A stretch of 64,000 bases of DNA from Planctomycetia bacterium (GTDB lineage: Bacteria > Planctomycetota > Planctomycetia > Pirellulales > UBA1268), in the NCBI GenBank assembly GCA_014192425.1, contig BJHK01000004.1, positions 62,001 through 126,000 of the forward strand, read 5' to 3'. This document shows, one piece after another, positions 55,433 through 64,000 of the stretch (the stretch's first letter is position 1; each line of letters begins with the position of its first letter). Made by a program: the position numbers and the translations under genes. Below the pieces are notes generated by a model. It had not been told where the DNA came from. It searched no databases and worked only from the letters and a program-made list of their open reading frames with translations.

Positions 55433-55517
55433 GCGGCATGTAATGCCCTCCATGGCTTGAACGGCTCACACTTGAGACTCGCGCTCGAAACGAGACTTGT
55501 GGAATAGAAGACGGGGC

Positions 55518-55649
55518 GGGGCTGCCCGTGCCCCAGGAGCCGGCTTGAGCGGCCCAGCGCAGCCAGGATGGCGGAGCGCAGGCCGGTCTGAGTGAACGGA
55601 TGCCACGAAGGCATCCGTGAACGCCCGGCGATGGGGCATGGGCAGCCCC
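55518..55649. repeat. Dispersed ~132-bp repeat, copy 2
   Basis: Begins GGGGCTGCCCGTGCCCC and ends GGGGCATGGGCAGCCCC (inverted ends with one mismatch). The interior, including CGGATGCCACGAAGGCATCCG (itself a palindrome), matches copy 3 almost base for base and copy 1 more loosely. Confidence 0.8.
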
Positions 55650-55712
55650 GCCCAGCATCCCGCACAAGGCTCAAGTGTGAGCCGTACGACAGAGGCGTTG
55701 GGCGTTTCGGCA

Positions 55713-55844
55713 GGGGCTGCCCGTGCCCCAGGAGCCGGCTTGAGCGGCCCAGCGCAGCCAGGATGGCGGAGCGCAGGCCGGTCTGAGTGAACGGATGCCA
55801 CGAAGGCATCCGTGACCGCCCGGCGACGGGGCATGGGCAGCCCC
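55713..55844. repeat. Dispersed ~132-bp repeat, copy 3
   Basis: Same ends and length as copy 2, in the same orientation, 63 bp further on. The two differ at few positions, indicating recent duplication or transposition. Confidence 0.8.
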
Positions 55845-55875
55845 TGCCGCGGCGAGCGAGGCGCAGCGAACCGCC

Positions 55876-56970
55876 TCAGGCGATCTTCTCGAGCCTCGTC
55901 ACGCGGCCCGGCTCGACCCATTCCGCCACGAAGATGTCCCCCGCCGGAGAGAAGCAGGCGTCGTGCGGGTGAACGAACTCGCCGTCCCGCCACTGGTCGG
56001 GCTTCGTCCGCAGGTCCTTGATCGCGTCGAGCCGCTCCGGCGCCCGACCGAGCCGGGCGACGACCGTGTTCTTGTCGTCGAGCAGCGTCACGCAGGCTTT
56101 CAATTCGGGCACGAGCATCAGGCCGCCGTGCGTATCGATGTTGGCCGGCAGGCCGAAGCCGGGGATCGTCTCCTTGTAGGTGCCGTCGAGGGCGAGGACC
56201 TGCAGCGTGCCGTGCGCCCGGTCGGTGACCACGATCGCCGGGTCACGCCCCGGCCGGCGGTCGATCCACAGGCCGTGGGGCGTGTTGAAGGTGCCCTTGC
56301 CCGGTCCGACGCCGCCGAAGCTCCCCAGCCACTTCGCCTCCTTGTCGTAACGATGGATGCGATACGTGCCGTAGCCGTCGGCCAGCAGAAAACCGCCGTC
56401 GTCGAGGAAGGCGACGTTCGTGGGCAGGAATCCCGTGCGGCTCCAGTTGCGCGTCGTTGAAACGTCCTCGTCGGCCGCGTATCCGCCCGCCTCCATCGGC
56501 GCCTTGCGAAACCAGACGATCTCCCCGTCGAGACTCAGCTTGGCGAACGCCTTCACCTGCTGGTAGCCGCAGACGTAGAGGTATTCCCCGTCGGCTTCCT
56601 TCCGAACCTCGATGCCGTGGCCGCCCCCCTGAAACTGCGCCCCGAAGGCCCGCACGAACGCCCCCTGCGGATCGAACACGAAGATCGCCGGATGGTCCTT
56701 GCGGTCCCTGCGCCCCTCGTGGATCACGTACAGGTTGCCGGCCGCGTCGAGCGCCACGCCATGCGTCGTCTGCCAGCTGAACCGGTCCGGAAGCTGCGGA
56801 AAGTGGTGGTGCACGCGATACGTGTGGCTCCCCGCGCCGACGATCGTCTCCGTGCCGAGCCGACGGGCCCGGGCCGACGCGGGGGCCGCGAGGGTGGCGA
56901 TGGAGGCCGTGGCGGCGGCGACGAAGCCGCGCCGGGCGAGCCGGGGATGGGATTGCGACGCCGACGACAT
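55876..56970 (-). CDS. Exported NHL-repeat / six-bladed propeller protein (Tat signal)
   Basis: A 364-residue exported protein. The N-terminus LARRGFVAAATASIATLAAPASA carries an RRxF-type twin-arginine signal. Beta-propeller NHL-like blades follow: THGVALDAAGNLYVIHEG, FVFDPQGAFVRAFGAQFQGGGHGIEV, NVAFLDDGGFLLADGYGTYRI, FNTPHGLWIDRRPGRDPAIVV, EFVHPHDACFSPAGDIFVAEW. Possibly a peptidylglycine-lyase-like or scaffolding protein; no catalytic residues are assigned. It ends 31 bp from copy 3 of the dispersed element. Confidence 0.85.
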   Translation of the reverse strand: MSSASQSHPRLARRGFVAAATASIATLAAPASARARRLGTETIVGAGSHTYRVHHHFPQLPDRFSWQTTHGVALDAAGNLYVIHEGRRDRKDHPAIFVFDPQGAFVRAFGAQFQGGGHGIEVRKEADGEYLYVCGYQQVKAFAKLSLDGEIVWFRKAPMEAGGYAADEDVSTTRNWSRTGFLPTNVAFLDDGGFLLADGYGTYRIHRYDKEAKWLGSFGGVGPGKGTFNTPHGLWIDRRPGRDPAIVVTDRAHGTLQVLALDGTYKETIPGFGLPANIDTHGGLMLVPELKACVTLLDDKNTVVARLGRAPERLDAIKDLRTKPDQWRDGEFVHPHDACFSPAGDIFVAEWVEPGRVTRLEKIA

Positions 56971-56997
56971 GAAAACCTCTTCGGGACCAGCGCCCGC

Positions 56998-58080
56998 TCA
57001 GCCGGCCACGGAGGCCAGGCTCCGGGCGTCGGCGAGCAGTGCGTCGACATCGGCATCCGTGGTCGCCCACGAGCACATGAACCGGCAGCCCCCGGAGCCG
57101 ATGAAGTCGTAGAACATCCAGCCGCGCTGCCGCAGCCCGGCGGCGAGCGGCGAAGACAGACTGGCGAAGACCGCGTTGGCGTCCCGCTGGCCGAGCACCT
57201 CGATGCCCGGGACCTGTCGCAGGCCGCGTTCCAGCCGTGCGGCCGCGGCGTTGGCCCGCTGCGCGTTGGCAAGCCAGCCGCCTCCCTCGAGAAGGCCGAC
57301 CCAGGCCGCCGTGATGAACCGCATTTTGGAGGCCAGCTGGCCCGCCTGCTTGCAGCGGTAGGCGAACTCCGCGGCGAGTTCGGGGCGGAAGAAGATGACC
57401 GCCTCACCGAGTCCCATGCCGTTCTTCGTGCCCCCGAGACAGAGCACGTCCACGCCCGCCTCCCAGGTGATCCGGCGCGGGGCGACATCGAGCGCCGCGA
57501 CGGCGTTCGCGAACCGGGCACCGTCCATGTGGAGCCGGAGCCCGTGCCGCCGGCAGGTGTCGTGGATCGCGGCCAGTTCGTCGAGCGTGTAGACGGTCGA
57601 GAGCTCCGTGGCCTGCGTCACGCTCACGACCCGCGGCTTGGGGTAGTGGATGTCGCGCCGCCGCTCGACCGCGTGCGTGATGCCCTCCGGCGTGAGCTTC
57701 CCGCGATCTCCCGGCAGGAGCAGGAGCTTCGTGCCGTTGGAGAAGAACTCCGGCGCCCCGCACTCGTCGGTCTCGACGTGGGCCAGCTCGTGGCACAGAA
57801 TGGCGTGATACGACTGGCAGATCGCGGCGATCGCCAGCGAGTTCGCCGCCGTCCCGTTGAAGACGAAAAACACCTCCGCCGTCGGGCATTCGAAGACGTC
57901 GCGGATCAGGTCGCAGGCCCGGGACGTCCACCGGTCGTTGCCGTAACTCGCCAGGCTGCCGGCATTCGCCTCCGCGATCGCCTGCCAGGCTTCCGGGCAG
58001 ATGCCGGCCGTGTTGTCGCTGGCGAACTGGCAGCCTGGAACGACGCCGGTCCGAGGATCGCCGGCAATGGGTGTGGGCAT
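56998..58080 (-). CDS. ltaE: Threonine aldolase family PLP enzyme
   Basis: A 360-residue fold-type I PLP enzyme cleaving L-threonine (or allo-threonine) to glycine and acetaldehyde. FASDNTAGICPEAWQAI start, FFVFNGTAANSLAIAAI, LHMDGARFANAVAAL, and the PLP lysine K219 in CLGGTKNGMGLGEA define the beta-eliminating-lyase/threonine aldolase family. The start ATG at 58080 is chosen over longer open sequence upstream that overlaps the dprA side. Divergent from dprA. Confidence 0.9.
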   Translation of the reverse strand: MPTPIAGDPRTGVVPGCQFASDNTAGICPEAWQAIAEANAGSLASYGNDRWTSRACDLIRDVFECPTAEVFFVFNGTAANSLAIAAICQSYHAILCHELAHVETDECGAPEFFSNGTKLLLLPGDRGKLTPEGITHAVERRRDIHYPKPRVVSVTQATELSTVYTLDELAAIHDTCRRHGLRLHMDGARFANAVAALDVAPRRITWEAGVDVLCLGGTKNGMGLGEAVIFFRPELAAEFAYRCKQAGQLASKMRFITAAWVGLLEGGGWLANAQRANAAAARLERGLRQVPGIEVLGQRDANAVFASLSSPLAAGLRQRGWMFYDFIGSGGCRFMCSWATTDADVDALLADARSLASVAG

Positions 58081-58243
58081 GGGTGCGTACTCGCGATGGA
58101 CTCGAGACTCACGATAGCAGATGCCCGCCTGCCCCAGGGTCGCGGGGGAGAATGCCGGGCATTTGACGGCCCCCGCGCCGTGCCATACAAACTCGATATC
58201 CAGAACGCATGTACAGTCTTCCTCTCCCGTCTTCCCCGCTTCC

Positions 58244-59377
58244 ATGACCACGCCCAGCGCCATCGATGCCGACCTGCTCGCCCGTGTCCGTCTCGCCTGC
58301 GTGCCCGGCGTCGGTCCGCGGCTGCGCCAGCTGCTGCTGGAGCGATTCGGCTCCCACAGGGGCGTGTTCGCGGCTGCGGCCGGCGACATCGCGGCCATCC
58401 CGCGCATCGGCCCGAAGACCGCCGCCGCGATCGTCGATCCAGCCCTGGAGCGGACGGCCGGCGCGGTGATCGAGCTCTGCGGCCGCCGGGGCGTGGCGAT
58501 CCTCGCCGTAGGGGAGGAGGACTACCCGCCGCTCGTGTCGCGGATCGACGATCCGCCCGGCATCCTCTTCGTACGCGGCACGATCGAGCGCTGCGACAGC
58601 CTCGCCGTGGCGATCGTCGGCGCCCGGCATGCGACCGCCTACGGCCGCAAGGTCGCCTGGCAGTTGGCCGGCGGCTTGGCGCGTGCCGGCTACACGGTGG
58701 TCAGCGGGCTGGCCCGTGGCATCGATGCCGCCGCCCACCGGGGCGCCCTCGACGCCGGCGGCCGTACGCTGGCGGTCCTCGGCAACGGCGTGCTCCGCGT
58801 CTACCCGCCCGAGCATGCCGATCTGGCCACCGAGGTCGCGGCCCGCGGCGCGGTGATCAGCGAGGCCGTGCCGCTGGCGGAACCGACTCCCGGCTGCTTT
58901 CCCCAGCGCAACCGGTTGATTTCAGGGCTGTCGTTGGGAACCGTCGTCGTCGAGGCGTCGTCCCGGTCCGGCGCCCTGATCACCGCCCGCACGGCCGGCG
59001 AGCAGGGGCGCGAAGTGTTCGCCGTGCCGGGGCCGATCGACTCGCGCATGTCGCGGGGCTGTCACGACCTGATCCGTGACGGGGCCCGGCTGGTCCAGAG
59101 CGTGGACGACGTGCTCGAGGAACTGGGGCCGCTGTTCGAGGCGACGGCGTCGCCCGCCGGCCGGACGATCCAGTCGCCCGCCGAGCTCCAGCTCGACGAC
59201 GTGGAACGCCGGGTGCTCGATGCCTGCGATGCCATCCGCGCGGATGGTCCGGTGCCGATCGACGACGTCGTCGTCGCCTCCGGGCTGGCGGTGTCGCAGG
59301 TGATCGCCACGGTCGGCGTCCTGGAGATGCGGCGGATCATCCGCCGGCTGCCCGGCAACCAGGTGGAGCGCCGGTAA
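58244..59377 (+). CDS. dprA: DNA-processing protein DprA
   Basis: Loads RecA on incoming ssDNA during natural transformation; cytosolic. 377 residues: N-terminal helix-hairpin-helix-like region (LARVRLACVPGVGPRLRQLLL; IPRIGPKTAAAIV), Rossmann core with VAIVGARHATAYG, VSGLARGIDAAAHRGAL, FPQRNRLISGLS, VVEASSRSGALITAR, and a C-terminal winged helix (DDVERRVLDACDAI). ATG 58244 is chosen because it matches the family start. No competence genes are adjacent. Confidence 0.95.
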   Translation: MTTPSAIDADLLARVRLACVPGVGPRLRQLLLERFGSHRGVFAAAAGDIAAIPRIGPKTAAAIVDPALERTAGAVIELCGRRGVAILAVGEEDYPPLVSRIDDPPGILFVRGTIERCDSLAVAIVGARHATAYGRKVAWQLAGGLARAGYTVVSGLARGIDAAAHRGALDAGGRTLAVLGNGVLRVYPPEHADLATEVAARGAVISEAVPLAEPTPGCFPQRNRLISGLSLGTVVVEASSRSGALITARTAGEQGREVFAVPGPIDSRMSRGCHDLIRDGARLVQSVDDVLEELGPLFEATASPAGRTIQSPAELQLDDVERRVLDACDAIRADGPVPIDDVVVASGLAVSQVIATVGVLEMRRIIRRLPGNQVERR

Positions 59378-59513
59378 CGGCACCTGCGGGGCTGGCAAAG
59401 CCGGCTAACCGCACCATCCGGTCGTCGCCGTCCTTGACACCGACAACGCCCCGCCCATGCCGACGCGCAGGAAAGGCTCGCTGACCGACCTATCCGTTCC
59501 GGTGCGGTCCGCG

Positions 59514-59519
59514 TACAAT
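59514..59519 (+). promoter_or_regulatory. Candidate -10 (TACAAT) of prfB
   Basis: TACAAT ends 7 nt before the prfB ATG, and no RBS precedes the ATG, so if used it would give a near-leaderless mRNA. The -35 is weak. Confidence 0.3.
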
Positions 59520-59526
59520 CGGCCCC

Positions 59527-60649
59527 ATGGATACAGCGCTTTTTCATCGTGCCGAGGCGATTCGCGACCGACTCCTCCAGCTGCGAGACTCTCTTTGACT
59601 GGGAGGGGCGCAGGCAGTCCGCGGCCCGGCTCGAAGGGGCGATGACCGCGGCCGACTTCTGGAACAACTCCGACAAGGCCCAGGCCACGGTCGCGGAACT
59701 GAAGAGCGTCAATTCCATCCTCAAGCCGCTCGACGAGGCGCTGGCCGTGGGCCGCGACCTCGAGGCCCTCGAGGAACTGGCCCGCGAGGACCAGTCGCTG
59801 GAAGCGGAGCTCGCCGCCGAGTCGAACCGGCTGGAGAAGCTCGTCGACGCCCTCGAACTGGCGTCGCTCCTCTCGGGTCCCCACGACTCCTGTGACGCGC
59901 TGGTCTCGATCCACGCCCGCGACGGCGGCACCGACGCCAACGACTGGGCCGAGATGCTCCTGCGGATGTACTCGGCCTGGGCCTCGAAGCACGACTACGC
60001 CGTCGAACTGCTCGACCGGCAGGACGACGCCGTGGCGGGCATCCAGAGCGCCACCGTCGCCATCAGGGGGCCGTGGGCCTACGGCTACCTCAAGGGGGAG
60101 ACCGGCATCCACCGGCTGGTGCGGATCAGCCCGTTCAATTCCGAGGGCAAGCGACAGACGAGCTTCTCCGCCGTCGACGTCGCGCCGGAGATAGCCGACG
60201 ACGACACGGAGGTCGAGCTACGCGACGAGGACATCCGCGAGGACGTATTCCGCGCCAGTGGTGCCGGCGGCCAGCACGTCAACAAGACGTCGAGCGCGAT
60301 CCGGCTCACCCACTTCCCCACCGGCATCGTCGTCCAGTGCCAGAGCGAGCGCAGCCAGCACAAGAACCGGGCCACGGCCATCAAGGTGCTGCGCGCCCGC
60401 ATCGCCAGGCTCCAGGAGGAGAAGCGCGAGGCCGAGCAACTGGCCCGCTACAAGCAGCAGCCCAAGACCGGCTTCGGGTCGCAGATCCGCAACTACTTCC
60501 TCCACCCCGACCAGCGGGTCAAGGACCAGCGGACGGGCCACTACGTCGGCAACTTCCAGAGCGTGCTCGACGGTAACCTCGACGGCTTCTTCGACGCTTT
60601 CCTGCGTTGGAAGGCCTCCGGTTCCGCCCCGACGGCTGGCGACGACTGA
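59527..60649 (+). CDS. prfB: Peptide chain release factor 2, with programmed +1 frameshift
   Basis: Class I release factor recognising UGA and UAA. The reading frame begins ATG 59527 ([23 protein letters not shown]), meets in-frame TGA at 59596-59598 in CTT-TGA-C, and continues in the +1 frame as [14 protein letters not shown]. Joined coding is 59527-59595 and 59597-60649, 373 residues. The SPF tripeptide (201-203, ISPFNSEG) identifies RF2 and the GGQ (247-249, [11 protein letters not shown]) hydrolyses the ester bond. The classic CTTTGAC slip site autoregulates RF2; no strong Shine-Dalgarno-like stimulator is seen upstream of it here. Confidence 0.94.
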
Positions 60650-60732
60650 CGGTCTCGACGCGACTGCTGGACCGTCTTCCCGCCGGCCGGTACCATTGGG
60701 CAATTGTTCCCAGCCCCGACCCAGGAAGCTTC

Positions 60733-60954
60733 ATGGCGGAAAAAGAGCAGGCACTCGAGGTGGAGGGTGTCGTCACGCAGGCCCTCGCAAACACACGGTT
60801 TCGTGTCCAGATCACCGGCGGACACATCGTCAACGCCCACGTCGCCGGCCGGATGCGAAAGAACTTCATCCGCATCGTCCCGGGAGACAAGGTGAAGGTG
60901 GAACTCTCCCCCTACGACCTCACCAAGGGGCGGATCACGTTCCGGGAGCGGTAG
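60733..60954 (+). CDS. infA: Translation initiation factor IF-1
   Basis: A 73-residue OB-fold S1-like factor that binds the 30S A site during initiation. [66 protein letters not shown] is full-length and typical. ATG 60733 has AGGAAG 5 nt upstream. Its 3' end overlaps the convergent tex gene by 20 bp. Confidence 0.95.
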   Translation: MAEKEQALEVEGVVTQALANTRFRVQITGGHIVNAHVAGRMRKNFIRIVPGDKVKVELSPYDLTKGRITFRER

Positions 60955-63586
60955 GCGGCTCGTCGGCTGCCGTGGAAGCCGGTCGATCCGGCTTCGCGCC
61001 GCCCTGCTTCGCCGGCGCGGAGCTCTCCTCCCCCTCATCCTCCGACCGGGTCGCGAAGAACTGCAGCAGGTCGCCGAAGGTCCGCAACGGCTCCTTCCCT
61101 TCGCGCATCGCGTTCGAAAGTGGAGTTGCGGGCCCGGTCGGCCCACGCGCAACGTAGGTCCTGCCCCCCTGCTCCCGGGGCGGACGGCCCGCACGGCGCG
61201 GCGGCCGCCTGCCCGCCGGGGTCGGTGGCTGCCGCTCGCGGCGCGGCGCGGCGGCCGCTTCACGGCCGGCTGCCAGCGGCGGTCCGGCAGACGTCGGTGC
61301 CCGTCCCTGGTCCGCGCCGGTCGGCTGCCGGCTGGCACGTGCCTCGCGCTTCCGCTCCACCTGGCGCTGCTGCCGCTCCCGTTCCGCCGGCGAAATCATC
61401 GTCAGGGCAACGCGGCGCCGGGCCTTGTCGAGCTCCAACACCCAGACCTTCACCATTTGTCCGACGCTGACGACGTCGTGCGGATCACGAACGTAGCGGC
61501 CGGAGAGCTGGCTGATGTGCACGAGGCCGCTGTCGTGCATGCCGATGTCCACGAAGGCACCGAAGTCGACGACGTTGAGCACGGCTCCGTGCAACTCCAT
61601 GCCGACCTCGAGATCGTCGAACTTGATGACCTCCTTCTTGAACATCGGCTTCGGCAGGTCCTCGCGGGGGTCACGGCCCGGGCGGGATAGTTGCTCGATG
61701 ATGTCGGCGAGGAGCAGCCGGCCGACGCCGAACTCCCCGGCCAGGGCCTGCAGGTCGACCGCCGTGCCCCGTGCCCCGGAAAGAGGCTCAGCGAGGCTGC
61801 CGCCGAGCCGGGCCAGCACCTGCTCCGCCACCGGGTAGCTCTCGGGGTGGATCCAGGTGGCGTCGAGCGGCTCGGCACCGCCGGTGATCTTGAGGAAGCC
61901 GGCCGCCTGCACGTACGCGGCCTCGCCGAAGCCCGGCACCTCGAGAAGCTGCCGTCGCGACGTGAACGGGCCGTTCCGCGTGCGCCAGTCGTGGATGTTC
62001 TTGGCCGTCGCCTGGTTGAGGCCCGACACGTACCGCAGCAGCGCGGGGCTCGCCGTGTTCAGATCCACGCCGACGTAGTTCACGCAGCTCTCCACGACGC
62101 GGTCGAGCGAGGCGTGCAGGTGGCGGGCCTTCACGTCATGCTGGTAGAGGCCGACGCCGATGTTGGCCGGCTCGATCTTCACCAGCTCGGAGAGCGGATC
62201 CTGAAGCCGGCGACCGATCGAGATCGCGCCCCGGACGGCGGCCTCGTGCTGCGGCAGCTCCTCGCGACCGTACTGGCTCGTGGAATACACGCTCGCTCCG
62301 GCCTCGTTGACCATCACGTAGGCTACGTCGCGGGCCTGCAGTTCGCCCGCCACCAGTTCCGCCACCAGCGCCTCCGTCTCCCGGCCGGCAGTACCGTTGC
62401 CGATGGCGATCACAGAGCAGTCGTGGCGGCCGACGAGGTCGACGATCTTCCGCCCCGCTTCCGCCCGCCGCTCCTCTTGCCCGATGATGTGCAGGACGGC
62501 GTGTTCCAGGGGCGTGCCGCACGCGTCGATCACGACCGCCTTGCAGCCGCTCTTGAACCCCGGATCGAGCGCCAGCACGCGACGGCCGGGCACCGGGGGT
62601 TGGAGGAACAGGTTCCGCAGGTTGCGGGCGAACACCCCGACGGCGTGCGTCTCGCAGAACTCGGTCATCTCCCGGCGCAGCTCCCGCTCCAGGCTCGGCA
62701 GCACGAGCCTGGCGAGGGCGTCGCGAACGCAGCCGCGCAGGAAGTCGGCATGGACGTGGCCCGGGGGGACGAGCAGCTCCTCGGCCGCGGCCTGCAGCTC
62801 CTCGGCCGGTCCGTCGATCCGCACCTTGAGGAGCTTGGCCCGTTCCCCGCGGTTGATGGCCAGCACGCGGTGCGGCGGTATGCGTTGGACGTGCTCGGCG
62901 TAGTCGAAGTAGTCGCGAAAATGCTTCTCGTCCTTGGAGAGCGACTTGCCGGCGGCCGCGATCCGCTGGCTTGTCAGCCGCGCCTGGCGGTGAAAGATCT
63001 CCCGCAGCCGGCCGCGCACGTCGGCCCGCTCGCTGTATTCGTGGGCGATGATGTGGCCGACGCCGAGGAGCACGTCGGCCACGGCACCGACCTCGACGTC
63101 GGGATCGACGAAGTCGGCCGCCCGCGTCTCGACCTGTGCGGCGGCGGGATCGGCGGCGAGGATCTCCCTGGCGAGCGGCTCGAGCTTTCGCTGCTTGGCG
63201 ATCTCCGCCAGCGACAATTTCCGGGGCTTGAACGGCAGGTACAGGTCCTCGAGCTGCTTGAGGCTCTCGGCGGCCGCGATCCGCCCCTCCAGGGCGGGCG
63301 TCAGCTTTCCCTGGCTCTGGATCGTGCGCTGGATCGTGGCCTTGCGGTCGGCGAGCTGCCGGGCCCGGGCGACGCTCTCGGCGATCACCCTCACCTGCTC
63401 CTCGTCGAGGCCGCCCGTCTGGTCGCGGCGATAGCGGGTGATGAACGGGATCGTGTTGCCCGAATCGAGCAGGTGCACGACCGTCTCGACCCCGGCCACC
63501 GGCAGGTCGAGCCGCTGCGCGATGCGGCCGAGGTCGATGATCGCTGTGGATCCCATCCCGCTCGCAACGGACCGCACGTGTGTCAT
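60935..63586 (-). CDS. tex: Tex-family RNA-binding protein (S1 domain)
   Basis: Transcription accessory protein with N-terminal Tex domain ([32 protein letters not shown]), YqgF/RNase H-like core ([34 protein letters not shown]), two helix-hairpin-helix regions ([36 protein letters not shown]), an S1 domain ([35 protein letters not shown]) and a long Arg/Pro-rich, probably disordered tail (about 110 residues). The ORF start is 63586; the ATG at 63556 (MGSTAIID) is an equally good start. It ends inside the infA 3' end. Confidence 0.93.
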   Translation of the reverse strand: MTHVRSVASGMGSTAIIDLGRIAQRLDLPVAGVETVVHLLDSGNTIPFITRYRRDQTGGLDEEQVRVIAESVARARQLADRKATIQRTIQSQGKLTPALEGRIAAAESLKQLEDLYLPFKPRKLSLAEIAKQRKLEPLAREILAADPAAAQVETRAADFVDPDVEVGAVADVLLGVGHIIAHEYSERADVRGRLREIFHRQARLTSQRIAAAGKSLSKDEKHFRDYFDYAEHVQRIPPHRVLAINRGERAKLLKVRIDGPAEELQAAAEELLVPPGHVHADFLRGCVRDALARLVLPSLERELRREMTEFCETHAVGVFARNLRNLFLQPPVPGRRVLALDPGFKSGCKAVVIDACGTPLEHAVLHIIGQEERRAEAGRKIVDLVGRHDCSVIAIGNGTAGRETEALVAELVAGELQARDVAYVMVNEAGASVYSTSQYGREELPQHEAAVRGAISIGRRLQDPLSELVKIEPANIGVGLYQHDVKARHLHASLDRVVESCVNYVGVDLNTASPALLRYVSGLNQATAKNIHDWRTRNGPFTSRRQLLEVPGFGEAAYVQAAGFLKITGGAEPLDATWIHPESYPVAEQVLARLGGSLAEPLSGARGTAVDLQALAGEFGVGRLLLADIIEQLSRPGRDPREDLPKPMFKKEVIKFDDLEVGMELHGAVLNVVDFGAFVDIGMHDSGLVHISQLSGRYVRDPHDVVSVGQMVKVWVLELDKARRRVALTMISPAERERQQRQVERKREARASRQPTGADQGRAPTSAGPPLAAGREAAAAPRRERQPPTPAGRRPPRRAGRPPREQGGRTYVARGPTGPATPLSNAMREGKEPLRTFGDLLQFFATRSEDEGEESSAPAKQGGAKPDRPASTAADEPPTAPGT

Positions 63587-63904
63587 GCAGGCCGCCGCGC
63601 GTCTCTCCTCACGATCCCCGGCGGATGCAAACGCACCGTCGCCCGACGGGACCCGGAAATCTGCTTGAATCTATGGCTCCGGGCCGATCGCTGTCAAACG
63701 AGCGAACTTGGAGAACGCGGGGCGGGACCTGCCGCGCCCCCGGCGTGCTCTCCGGAGCCTCGCAAATCATGCCCCGTCAGTGGCCTTGACCCCGACGTGC
63801 GAGAACCCCTATCTCCCCGCAGCAAGGGTTTTCCGGGACAGGATTCCGCCCGGCGGAAACCGCACCAAGAAGTCACCGATTCCACTCCAGCCGGGCGCGG
63901 CCAC
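63587..63904. other. Intergenic region, no gene supported
   Basis: No conserved coding content is seen on either strand. It would carry the tex promoter and perhaps that of a gene starting at the window end. Confidence 0.5.
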
Positions 63905-64000
63905 ATGACGATCACGGAGACCGGACAGCCCGCCACGCGGCGGCCAGATGACCGCGCGGAACGGGAGCCTTCGGGAGCCTGCACGATGATCAGTCGGACG
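63905..64000 (+). CDS. Possible start of a partial gene running off the window
   Basis: An ATG at 63905 opens 32 codons without a stop to the window edge (MTITETGQPATRRPDDRAER..). No motif or RBS is convincing. Could be a chance open frame. Confidence 0.2.
   Translation, partial: MTITETGQPATRRPDDRAEREPSGACTMISRT

Larger units (their letters stand above)
55302..55875. repeat. Hairpin- and repeat-rich intergenic region
   Basis: No gene is supported. It holds a second 22-bp palindrome, a GTCGC-ATCCC-GCGAC hairpin near 55391-55405, two copies of the dispersed 132-bp element, and a perfect 16-bp inverted repeat ACGGCTCACACTTGAG at 55461-55476 and 55670-55685 that brackets the first of these copies. 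Confidence 0.75.

Noticed and set aside
56617-59079. 820-codon plus-strand frame
   Set aside because: Antisense to the NHL and threonine aldolase genes and out of frame in dprA.
59434-59462. Consensus TTGACA at 59434 as the prfB promoter
   Set aside because: No -10 hexamer lies at 16-18 nt spacing.
63694-63984. 96-codon minus-strand ORF at the right end
   Set aside because: No RBS, no motif, Arg/Gly/Ser-rich shadow composition.

Overview
The window is a GC-rich bacterial chromosome segment that reads as Planctomycetota, probably a Pirellulales relative. This is inferred from gene content: a MoxR/DUF58/BatA-type VWA cluster with a DUF4159 protein, PQQ- and NHL-type propeller proteins with export signals, IS91 and RAYT remnants, and MARRPKP-type integrase debris. 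Almost every base has an open frame on both strands because of the base composition, so genes were chosen by recognisable protein content and by start and RBS evidence, not by ORF length.

Layout. 1-5.5 kb: truncated SppA protease (-), LexA (+) with a strong hairpin terminator, and an NtrC-type two-component pair (-). 5.5-5.95 kb: repeat-filled spacer. 5.9-12.6 kb: a minus-strand cluster moxR, DUF58, BatA/VWA, VWA/GATase, with a divergent DUF4159 protein (12.9-15.2 kb). 15.2-22.4 kb: Zn peptidase, lipoprotein, hisS, YkgJ-type protein, recJ, PQQ-propeller protein. 22.57 kb: tRNA-Pro(CGG), followed by a 4-5 kb accessory patch. The patch holds a degenerate integrase start, two inverted IS91 3' ends, a TerB-like gene, a LysR/NhaR regulator, a PIN gene fused to IS91 debris, and an intact Phd/PIN toxin-antitoxin pair with tandem operator repeats. 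28-36.6 kb: recC-recB-recD, joined by 4-bp overlaps. 36.7-37.5 kb: a glycosyltransferase broken by an in-frame amber codon. 37.6-45.7 kb: epimerase, MFS, rhomboid + P-type ATPase, aldose epimerase, DoxX, cytochrome. 45.8-49.9 kb: agmatine deiminase + N-carbamoylputrescine amidase, a RAYT transposase with perfect 31-bp terminal inverted repeats, glyA. 50-55.3 kb: site-2 protease, exported protein, lysA, sulfotransferase, ferredoxin. 55.3-55.9 kb: hairpins and two copies of a dispersed 132-bp element, with a third copy at 5.7 kb. 55.9-64 kb: NHL protein, threonine aldolase, dprA, prfB (programmed frameshift), infA, tex.

How the genes work together. DNA repair is well represented (LexA, RecBCD, RecJ, DprA). 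The agmatine pair makes putrescine. MoxR plus the VWA proteins probably form an envelope-associated chaperone/assembly module. The most distinctive signals are the RAYT element with long perfect ends, the dispersed 132-bp palindromic-end repeat family, and the layered element graveyard next to tRNA-Pro.
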